In this document: piece after piece, positions 11,949 to 21,253 of the stretch
Layout of the letters: the number at the start of each line of letters is the position of its first letter
How positions within the stretch are numbered: position 1 is the first letter of the stretch
Source of the DNA: Parasteatoda lunata
Taxonomy: Eukaryota > Arthropoda > Arachnida > Araneae > Theridiidae
DNA length: 64,000 bases
Direction: 5' to 3'
Assembly (NCBI GenBank): GCA_949128135.1
Contig: OX421971.1
Span: 75,952,387 to 76,016,386 of the forward strand
The notes under the pieces: generated by a model
Told to the model about the DNA's origin: nothing
Database searches by the model: none
Seen by the model: the letters and a program-made list of their open reading frames with translations, nothing else
Made by a program: the position numbers and the translations under genes

Positions 11949-13043
11949 CAGTGAAATCTCATGTTATGAACACTCCTGCAAAATGGACGCCTCCCAATAC
12001 GGACATATTTTTAATTCCCCGGGAATCTTCTATGAATAAACCATTATGCACATTCTCCGCAAAGCGGACACTCCAGTAACCGGGCGCGGACAGTCATTTT
12101 GGCCCTGAAACTTTATTTTCTATCTCTTCAAAACGAACACTACTTTTTCTAAATTTGAAAAAAGAACTGTTTTTGCTTTAAATAGCAATCTAAAAAAATG
12201 CGACTTTTCACCATTTTTAAAGCATGTAAATTTTTTGCCTTATCCATAACTAAAAATATTGTTAAGCTATTTCACTACTGAAGAATCAATCTTTCTCCTC
12301 TCACCTTGCCTTATTTTTGTAAAGAAAGGAGAGAAAATGATACTGCTCTCCTGAAATAATTCGGACATCGGCATCTTTTCATCTGGACCACACAGGTTAT
12401 GAGATCCCTCAAGTTGAAATGACATCTTAAATGCTTCTTCCCCATTGAAAATTTCTTTATTTTTTCTTATCAATTTGAAGACTGTATTTAACACAACTGG
12501 TATAAAAAAAAAAGAGAACAGAAGAATCTTTGAGGTGTTCATGCAAACGAAACATTTATTCAGACACTTGATAGCTGATCAATTGTGAATAATCAACTCC
12601 ATAGGTCCTCATGACTTTTAGGTATGCATTGCTTTTTTTCCCTTCTGTGAATCATGGGAGGTTTACTTTCAAGAAGGTATTAACCGTGTTCCCTATCAAA
12701 TGATAAGTAGCTGTAAGGGGATGTAAACTTAATAATTGAAACCGACTGAGCTCCTATTCGGTATCATATGTCTAACTTAAGTATCTATGCTAATAGGAAA
12801 ATTATATTCATTTATCTGTAACTACATCTAGAATTAAGTATTTATATCAAACTTCTTTATATATTCTTTTTTATCTTTCTTGAAGTTTAAATAAATATCC
12901 TTGTAGATTATTTAATTATTTCTACATCTTTGAAAATATTCTAAAAATAATTTAATGTGTTGAACTTCGTTATTAGGGTATCCTTCCCGTAAACGGACAA
13001 TCATTTCGGTCCCAAGAATGTCCGCTTAACTGAGGTTTTACTA
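11949..13043. mobile_element. Tigger/pogo-like non-autonomous element
   Basis: The left end is CAGTGAAATCTCATGTTATG. The right end, read on the minus strand, is TAGTAAAACCTCAGTTAAGC followed by GGACATTC. Both are flanked by TA, as expected of the Tc1/mariner superfamily. Subterminal blocks at both ends contain cgGACA motifs and CCGTTTAC/CCGGGCGC text. A 91-codon minus-strand frame inside (12267-12542) shows no transposase motif, so the copy is treated as non-autonomous. The end-to-end length is about 1.1 kb. Confidence 0.65.
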
Positions 13044-13190
13044 TATATATATACATACAGGGAGGGGGGGGGAGAGTTCACCCACTCTTGCGGTACTGCT
13101 AATTTAATATAAAAAGATGTTGGATTACAGTTAAGTGAAGTACTAGGATTAATATACTTTAAAATAGTCGCTTCCTTTGATATGTATATT

Positions 13191-13219
13191 CAGGGCCGGA
13201 TTTAAGCTTGACGGGCCCT
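13191..13219 (+). repeat. hAT-type terminal remnant
   Basis: CAGGGCCGGATTTAAGCTTG followed by acgggccc resembles the terminus of widespread hAT MITEs. No inverted partner is evident in the next kilobases. Confidence 0.4.
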
Positions 13220-14461
13220 TATAAGTTCAATTCTATTTCTATACATCTAAAGTAAATAGTGATTATTTTTTATTGCTGAGTATTAATATTATATTATTAA
13301 AAAATTTGATAATATTACTTGATTGTTAAATATATTGATTATGATGAGGCTATAATGTAAAACCTCTTTTATTGTATATATTTTTTGAACATTTTTGGCT
13401 TATAATTGAAAGGCTTTATTAAAGAGTCTATTAAATCAGAAAGAATAAATGTAACCGCATATCCAGCTAAAACGCGCATTCAGTATATCAATGGAACACA
13501 CTAAAACTTTATATCAATTAGTTTTCGATAATGATAATTATTTTTATTATAGAATAAAATGTTTTAAAAGATAAAGATCTGTTAATGTCGAATATTTAAT
13601 GAATGAAAAAACACAACCCATATTGAAATCTAACAAATTTCCCCTCATAAATTTTTTGACAGAAAAAAAATTAAAGCCTCCTAGATTTACTTTTCAATCA
13701 AATTGGTTTCGATGTCTTTCATTCCACCTGTCTCATTAGTGATTCAACATATTTCGATATCATTTCTGTTTCGTTCTTACTTAATATTAATTTGCTTGCG
13801 ATACTTAATTTGTATACCTTTTTTTAGGAGTTTAAAAATATAATATTGAGGGGATTAACTGAAATTAAATTGGCTTTTTCATCAGTAAATAACAATTAGA
13901 TTTGATGTTTCTTTAAACAGAATTATCGTATTTTTTAGACACTTACTTATTTCTGTATTGGTTCTTTACATACTCACCCTTCAAAACAAAGAGGGTCAAA
14001 TAACCCTTTAGTGAGAAGGTTTGACCCAGTTCTTTAGCTCTTAAATTATTTATAAAACATATTTTTTAAACTTGACAAAGTTTCTAATTTAAGTAAAAAA
14101 TATTGATGTAAACAGGGGACAAATATTATAAGTTATTAGATAATTACTAATTTCAACTATGAATTAGAATTGATTCAAACGAAACGAATTGAACGAGGAC
14201 CATTTTAACGACTATGTGACACAATGGAAATCTCAAAACAGAGTGACCCCAAAAAATACTAAGACTATAGCTTATACGTATATTCAGACTTGTGTATATT
14301 CAAGAAACGATAAATAAATTATACACATTTTCTTTTGATCGTTATTTTTTAATTTTTAGTGGTACATAAGAGTACAGCGTAAGTGAAAAGTACAAAATAA
14401 AAAATACATATATATATCAAGTTGGATATGACAATTTGAAGTATTTCTATTCTTTTCGTTC
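13220..14461. other. AT-rich DNA with nothing recognised
   Basis: Scanned on both strands; no exon with convincing splice sites and no clear repeat structure was seen. Confidence 0.4.
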
Positions 14462-14614
14462 CTATACAATGGACAAACAGTATTGGTAGATAGCCTGACC
14501 CTCTGAAGTTGCTGCAGGTGCAATCATATAAGGTCTATGACTACTATTAGTGGCAACATCCTGAGAAAACAAGTAGCTTAAAGTCTTCTTTATAACTATT
14601 GTCTGCTTAGTCAG
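14462..14614 (-). CDS. Candidate terminal exon, unrecognised
   Basis: After an acceptor (ttttctag) on the minus strand, 50 codons run without interruption to TAG at 14464-14462. The peptide includes LTKQTIVIKKTLSYLFSQDV and HRPYMIAPAATSEGQAIYQY, balanced in composition and unlike the poly-K/N/I translations typical of this DNA. Family unknown. It lies 1 kb downstream of the Ulp1-like pseudogene on the same strand and could be its 3' exon or an independent fragment. Confidence 0.35.
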   Translation of the reverse strand: MTKQTIVIKKTLSYLFSQDVATNSSHRPYMIAPAATSEGQAIYQYCLSIV

Positions 14615-15604
14615 CTAGAAAATAGAAGCATCTTTCTTGATAAAAAAATAAAAATCATGTTACCTTAAAATTTTGCAGTGGGTCAGAATCCAATAATAAT
14701 AATATCTGGCAACCATGTCGGAAAATAAAGAGCTCAATTAGTTTTATGAATTAAAAGAAAAAAACAATTTCATTGAAAGACGAATTGCAAATACAATGCC
14801 CGAAATGTTATCTTGTTGCTGTACAGAGATATTCTTCAAAGTAAATGAGAATCTGCATACACCATTGTAGAAATATTAAGTTCTGGTAAACATATCTCAC
14901 AGAAAAGCTTTAAATAGACAATGCTGTGAAACTGTTCCCCGGGACAAATATGAATCATCACTAGAAAAACAAACTGCAATGAGAATATTAATTAAACTTT
15001 TAAATTTAAGACAGACTATATAAAATTCAAATAAAATCCAGGCAAAAGCCAGAAGAGAATAAGTTGCTTAAAATTGATATTTCAATCAAGATACCTTGTT
15101 AAGATTTCAAACAATGGTATATAGTTGAAAGCACAACTTTTCAAATTTTAAATATAATAAAAGATTGCATACATTAGTTGGAATCAACTTGAATTATAGA
15201 GAGAAAGAGGGACATTCCACACAGAAAAGAACGTTTTTAATAAGCAGAAAAGTGTTATAAGCATGCGCTAGAAAATTTCATGAAACATTATTAGGAAGCA
15301 TGCATACATACATACAATCATTATATATATATATATAATAACCATGAACAATTAACCTAGGCATATCCATCCCTTTCCAGACGTACTTGCGACATCTTTA
15401 GAAAAGTCTCACTACTCCTTATCATAATTACGAAGCACATATACAATTAATGTTAAATCATATAATATATTGTATATATACATATTATATACTGGTTAAT
15501 CTTATTCAATACTTCTATTGCAGCATCCATCAGGGTTTAGACAAAAAGACTAACGACATTAAGAACAAGACTATCACAGGACATTACATCACAACATCTA
15601 ATAA
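14615..15604. other. Non-coding stretch between candidate minus-strand exons
   Basis: Broken minus-strand frames around 14760-14950 carry coding-like text interrupted by stops (for example LKLFCEICLPELNISTMVYA). No intact exon was found. A short (TA)n run lies at about 15323-15338. Confidence 0.3.
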
Positions 15605-16687
15605 TTAGTCACAGCACAGTTTTTTCCCCTTCATTTTATTCTTTTCATAATTATTTTTTTTAAATATGATATAAATGACATCACGGCCAACTGCTCGGTT
15701 GGCGTAAACATAGCAACACACAAAAACACCACAATTCATATTATCTTTTTGAATTGCATGGGATAGAAGAGAAACCGATCAATTAGAGTTACAATTTTTA
15801 ATCCTATTTAACTCCTGAGTCCATTTAATTATTTCTTTCATATAGACTTGGTTTGGCAAGACCATATGGATCATAAAATTCTATTTCATTTTTTGCAAAA
15901 TTAGCTACCAGAAATGTCCAATGATTTTCTTTATTTATAGGAATAAAAATTCTCTTTGCCTTAGATAATTTATCACTGCTCCAAGATCCATTAGACATAA
16001 TGTTAAATATGTATGAGAGCAAAGTGCAGCTAAATTATTAGAACTTGGAAGATAGTTTTGAAATAAATGCATTAATGATACTGCCATACAGCCAGCCTTT
16101 CATAAAATTTTTATCAACTGCTTTTAAGTATTTATCTTCTCTTTCATGAATAAAAATGTCTAATGACTTCAATTCTAAAAGTGATATGTTAATTTTATTG
16201 ATTGTTAGATTTATATTTTTTATGTTATTTAGATTTGGTGTGAAAGACATACAGTTAACTTCTGAATGATTAGATTCATCAAGTTCTTCTAAATTATACT
16301 TAGCTTTCTTAATGGTAGTTTTTAAGTTATTCGAAGAACCTCTCTTTATTATATTTACCTTTTTCTTAATGATATCCTGTTTTTCTAATTTAGCATTAAG
16401 AAGAACTGGAGATGGAATTGCAAATTTAGTAGATGGTACATCAACTACTTTTGATATGCAATGACAACAAGATATTAAATGTTTTAAATTTTGAATAATA
16501 TTTGCCAACAAGATGTTTTGCACTTTCTCGTCTTCAATAAAATCAGTCAACTGAGAGATATATTGTTTACATTCAAAAATATCTGTACTTGATTTACAAT
16601 TTAAATTAAATGGAATGGAAGGAGTGATATAATTTTCAGGCATTAATAGGCTCCTTTGTTTCATTAAAATATCTGCTTTTAAGCGAC
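15605..16687 (-). pseudogene. Broken Ulp1/C48-type cysteine protease, probably transposon-derived
   Basis: A long minus-strand exon begins after the acceptor atatttcag (16689-16688). It runs about 210 codons of lysine- and asparagine-rich sequence to WLYGSIINAFISKL, the usual opening of a Ulp1 fold. Two in-frame TAA codons follow (about 16037-16032). The same frame then resumes with SWSSDKL, IFIPINKENHWTFLVA (the catalytic His is the H of NHW) and IEFYDPYG (catalytic Asp). A frameshift near 15839 moves the reading to KEIIKWTQELNRI, followed by one TGA. Then comes IQKDNMNCGVFVCCY, with the oxyanion Gln and the nucleophilic Cys. Reading ends at TAA 15607-15605. All four catalytic positions are therefore present in order, but one protein cannot be made. 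Ulp1 domains of this kind are often carried by DNA transposons; whether this is a decayed host gene or a transposon gene is open. Confidence 0.65.
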
Positions 16688-16780
16688 CTGAAATATATGT
16701 ATATATATACAAAAAATTATAAGAGGACTTCAATCAAGATTGGCCTACATTAAAAGTACCAATATAAAATAAATACATAC

Positions 16781-17760
16781 TGCTTCATAGGTAACTTTTT
16801 TTTGTAAGACCTATAATATGCAAGCAAACAGTTAAGAGAATGCCATGTAATATAATAGCCACTGAGTGTGCTTTTTTACAGGGACAGAAATAATTTACTT
16901 ACGGTTTAGATTTAGAAAATTTTATTTTATCCAAATATCCACTTTCAGAAGATCTAAAATATGGAAGCAAGCAATAAAGCATGCGTTTCATAATCAGAGT
17001 TTACTTTGTAATATACACCAAAATAACACGTAAACAAACATTTAACAATGGACTCAGCAATATAACAATATGGAACTACTTTGTAGTGTTTTAGTTGAAT
17101 TTGTATTCTCAGATAATAAGCACCATTTAAGTAGTGAAGTTTTTGACATAACTATCCAACACTTTTTTATTTTACTAATTAAATACCTCACATATAAGTT
17201 TTTTTCTCTATGCTGATGTATCAGGTCAAGGAAATAGCCAGAAGTTTTCTTATAAAATCTATTTACAGAGGCCAGATAAATAAGGAATGCTTAGATGAAC
17301 TAAATGATATGCAGAATCTAAATATGCCAGGTCCTATTTGGTATAGTGCAGGAAAATATGTTGCCTGCAAACTGAAAGGAAAAAAATATTTTTGGTATGT
17401 GAAAGGGATAAAAATAGCGGAGGAATTAGTTTCATAATTTAATGTATATACTATTGCTGTGCACCTATTAAACCATTGATAAATTTAATAACAAAGTGAC
17501 ATAAATATCAGATCTATTTCGTAGAAAAGAAATAAGAAAAACATTTAAACAATTACATATGAGACATTTATATATATCTCTCTTTTGTGGTAAAATTTGA
17601 CACTAGAATCTAAAATTAAAAAAATACATACTTGTCTGTCGCAGACAACTTGACTTGATCAAAATATCCATCTTTGTTGAATTTAAATCAGGTAAGCAAA
17701 CATTTAAAAGCATGCTTGGCAATAAAACAAAATGAATATAGCTTAGTAAATACCTGAGTG
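16781..17760 (-). repeat. Tandemly duplicated mini-exon units upstream of the Ulp1-like exon
   Basis: At least three short minus-strand segments resemble the start of the exon at 16687, each followed by a donor: 16810-16781 (30 nt, donor GTATGT), 16953-16903 (51 nt, acceptor atattttag, donor GTAAGT) and about 17680-17632 (donor GTATGT, acceptor damaged). They share the core tGGATATTTtGATnAAA, seen in the main exon as GCAGATATTTTAATGAAA. Just to the right of each unit is a second shared block, GnAAGCAAaCAnTTAAnAGCATGC, at about 16820, 16963, 17030 and 17691. Exon and flanking intron were thus duplicated together several times. Whether all copies are spliced is unknown. Confidence 0.5.
17225..17437 (+). 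CDS. Unrecognised plus-strand frame
   Basis: An acceptor-like tgtatcag precedes 70 open codons that end at TAA. The peptide includes VKEIARSFLIKSIYRG, MPGPIWYSAGKYVACKL and KKYFWYVKGIKIAEELV, a coherent mix of aromatic and charged residues unlike random AT-rich translation. No family recognised. It sits inside the minus-strand mini-exon region, so it is probably a fragment of an inserted or inverted element rather than a host gene. Confidence 0.35.
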   Translation, partial: VKEIARSFLIKSIYRGQINKECLDELNDMQNLNMPGPIWYSAGKYVACKLKGKKYFWYVKGIKIAEELVS

Positions 17761-18604
17761 CTTTACATGGAAAGCATTAAATTCACATATGAAAGCATTT
17801 AATTTAAGAACTTATTGAAAGGCAAATAAAATAAAATATAACAATAACTTATCAATTCATATTTAATAGTAATAAATTAAAATTTTATTTAAATAAGCGG
17901 CAGCAAGTTTTAGCAAATGCCAATAAAGAACATATAACAATTTTTACATAACACATGCTTAAGGATTGTATTTATGGGGCTAATCTCCTCCTGAACCCAT
18001 GAGGCTTTTCTGAGAAGCACCACGAGAAACATAAATTTGTTTAATTAGGTTTATGAAGAAATGAAACTTAAAAAATAAAAAAATAGTGAATCAGGGATAA
18101 TACTTACATGCCAGTCACTTTTACCAATAAATTGACAGGGAAGAACACGTGTAGGTTAAGCATCTTTTAACCTTAACTTAAATAATAAAGTTTCTATTTT
18201 ACATTAATAATGAAAAGAAATAGGATATTTTCAAATCATGCTTTATAAATTCGAACATTAGGTCAGATTAGATTAGAAAATTATGTAGATAGAACATTAA
18301 GTATCTTTACAGAGCTAAGAAAAATTTTGAAAATTATTTCCTTATAAATTTCAATTCCAGTCACATTAAAGAAATATTCAATAAACGTATAGGCATTTTA
18401 ACAAAAAATAACAATAATTAACATAAGTGATATATATATATGTGTCAAACATATGTACTAAAACAGCTTCAAAATTTTGAATTAAAAAAAACTTATAACA
18501 AATAAGGTACAATGCCACTAATAATAATATACAATTCATTGAATAATAAAAAAAAAAAAAACAGCAACATTATAGTAGCAATAGAGATAGATACTAACAC
18601 TAAC

Positions 18605-18649
18605 TGAGACACTCTTAATGGCTCCTGTTCAAGCGGCCTTTCATTTAAG
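18605..18649 (-). CDS. Candidate internal exon
   Basis: 45 nt bounded by the acceptor attctttttag and the donor GTTAGT, reading LNERPLEQEPLRVS in the only open phase. It lies between the candidate 5' exons at 20346-20664 and the mini-exons below 17.7 kb on the same strand. Another minus-strand donor (GTAAGT, exon end at 18108) follows downstream. The phases have not been connected into a full model. Confidence 0.3.
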
Positions 18650-19510
18650 CTAAAAAAGAATAAAAGTAGATGAATCTCTGAGCAACAGAGAAATTTTTAT
18701 CAACAATTTTGTCGCAGTAATTTCGCTCTTTAGTGTTGCGCAATATACAAATTGTTATTTTGAAATAGTTCATTAATCTTAATGTCTGGTTCAATATTTT
18801 AACAAATTGCAGCTTTTTTAAAAATTAATTTTAGTCTTTATTATTTTGTATTAGGATTTGCAACTCACTGAATTGTACCTCTTTTTGATAAAGTGATGTG
18901 AACAAAAAAAAAACCCAGCTAAACCTTTGTAAACTAGAAGGGCATTATGCTGTTTTTATTTTGCTGTTTAACAAAAAAAATAGTTGCAAAATGTATACAA
19001 AATCTATTAAGGCTAGTACCATTACCATATCTATCAAGGCTAGTACCATCTGTGAAAGAACATGGAATCACCTAATAAAAAGAGTAACAGAGTTAAATAT
19101 ATGTAAGCATCTTGTGAAAGGACAGAAGAAGTATGCAAGGTTTGTTTTACATTGTCCTTTATGACTAAAACATTAACTTTAAAAAAAAATCTTGGGGTGC
19201 TGAGATTAAAAAATAAATATACATATATATAGATCAATATAACAAATACAAGTAGTTTTATTAATAATTAGAAAAACCTCAAATTAAAATCCAATCAAAT
19301 TTGTTAATATGAATTATATTCTAATGAATAATTATAGTAATCTTATTAAGCATTTTAAATAGAAAAACATTAATGTGTACAAATTTTTTTGCACATAGAT
19401 GTGATACATATAGAATAAAAATCTTAAGGAAAGTAATCATGCTCATAATCAATTCAATAGTTAAGACAACCTAAAACAATAATAATGAAAGCAGTACTTG
19501 CGAATAAAAG

Positions 19511-20115
19511 CAGGGGTCTGTCCAGATATTTTGTGAAAGGTCCGTTGTTGTAAAATTGTGAGAAAATTACTCATAATTTGTGAATATAAAATAAGTCAAG
19601 TCACATTCATTCAACCAGGGTCCGCTTTTGTGAATTTGAGCAAATAGGGTCCGTTATTGCAAAAAAACTTTTTCAATGAGTTTTTAAATTGTAAAGACAT
19701 ACAAGATTATGCTCAACACTGTATAATTATAATTAAAAAATTTTTATTTTAAAAAATAAACAGCAATTGCAACTACTAAATTAGCGATGCAACATACAAA
19801 TATTTGGAATTTAGCCTATACTGCTGAACGCAGAATATTCATTTCTGACGAATAAAGGAAGAAGCGCCTGCCGAAGACAAAATTTAGTTCCCTTACATCT
19901 GTCTGTCTCCCCCCTCCCTTTCCTGGGAAGGGTTTATTCGATTAACAAAACACTAATGAAGATAAACAAATTTGTGAAAGGTCCGATAAAAGATAAATTA
20001 TTTTGTGAAGGGTCCGTTATTAAGTTAAAATATTTTGTGAAGGGTACGTTTTTATGAAAAGATATTTTGTGAAGGGTCCGTTAACGGACCCAAATTTCTT
20101 CTAAACAGACCCCTG
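19511..20115. mobile_element. MITE, family with CAGGGGTCTG ends (copy 1)
   Basis: The left end CAGGGGTCTGTCCAGATA and the right end, read inverted, CAGGGGTCTGTTTAGAAG are flanked by the direct repeat AAAAG (19506-19510 and 20116-20120). The interior carries repeated ttttgtgaagggtccgtt units near 19980, 20010, 20035 and 20065. Two more copies of the family occur at 38018-38265 and 60844-61037. No coding capacity. Confidence 0.8.
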
Positions 20116-20345
20116 AAAAGTGATAAATATAAGATAAAATCCAAAATAAGGATCTTTCTATATTTATTCCTAGATTATTATTTTTTTTTAATTTTACAAC
20201 GAAAAATGAAACAACACTATTTTAAACATGATCAAAGAATTCTTCACTGTTAACAATAAAATTCAATATAAAAGCTCTCAATAAAACTTTAGAAAAAAAA
20301 AAAAACCTTTGTATTATGTCACTGAAATAAACATTAATCATCTAC

Positions 20346-20664
20346 CTTAAATATAAGAAATTTCATTACTAAACTGCTTCACACATTTTTGACAGTACAA
20401 ACAAAGGATTTCTAAGAAAGCAGAGAAAAACATTGATGAATGAAATTTTTTTTTATTACAATTTTTTTAAAATACATAAATTTTACATATAAAGAGAGAC
20501 AAACTATGCAATTTGAATTCTAAAGCGTTGTATTTTAAGAAATTTAATATAATTCATTAATCTTTTTTAAATTTCATGTAAATTTTTTTATATAATGCTT
20601 TGAAACATACACTAATGTTATAAATTTATAATTAATAAGAATTACCTGTAATTAAAACTTTCAT
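20346..20664 (-). CDS. Candidate 5' exons with a zinc-finger-like CxxC
   Basis: Exon 20664-20646 starts ATG and reads MKVLIT plus one base before the donor GTAATT. Exon 20411-20346 (acceptor ctgctttcttag, donor GTAGAT) continues in phase as EILCLYCQKCVKQFSNEISY, resembling the start of a C2H2 finger (C-x2-C then K-x-F). A TAA stands one base before the donor, so as read the exon is closed; it could be a mutation or a missed boundary. A moderately GC-rich tract at 20690-20950 lies just upstream and could be the promoter. It may be the 5' part of the gene that ends in the Ulp1-like pseudogene. Confidence 0.3.
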
Positions 20665-21178
20665 GATGATACAATATCATATCCCGCGCAACCAAATCTA
20701 GAAAATGGCTTCCAAAAATGCTCTTGCATAAACAACGCCAAATACTTTGGCGAATAAGTTTGGCACAGTACGGATTACAATCAATATAGGGTTATAACAA
20801 GATTGATGGATAAAAGCTAGCGCCAAGCTCACTCCGCCCAGTTACCAATTCCTAAATTGACCAAATATCTATTTCCTCTGTCCATATTGGCGATCGCAAC
20901 ACTCGAATACGCCATCTGGGGAGAGACCGGTTTCATGCCTTCAGCCCTTCCCTCTCCCCCTCTTTTCAGTTGTATAGGAATGTCGAATGTACTATGATAT
21001 TTTCCCTTTTCTTAATATTTTTCCCTTTTATTTAATAAAAATATTTTTTAAAATTTCCGCGATACTTTTCTTTAGAACTATGTTTTATGTAGTTTTCAGA
21101 TCCATATAGTTTTCCAACTTCAAAGATTTTAATTTATATGAAAATCAAGAGAGAAACTAACGTTCTTCCTTCCTCTAT

Positions 21179-21253
21179 GACTTTCCACACGCTAATGGGG
21201 AAAGCATGTGAAGTGTTGCCATAGGTAAAGAGTTCTGCTCTACGCCACCTGCA
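21179..21253 (+). repeat. 75 bp leader of the satellite array
   Basis: Near-identical (73 of 75) to 4425-4499 and in the same position relative to the satellite. Confidence 0.8.

Noticed and set aside
12267..12542. 91-codon minus-strand frame inside the Tigger-like element
   Set aside because: No transposase, HTH or DDE motif; composition typical of random translation.
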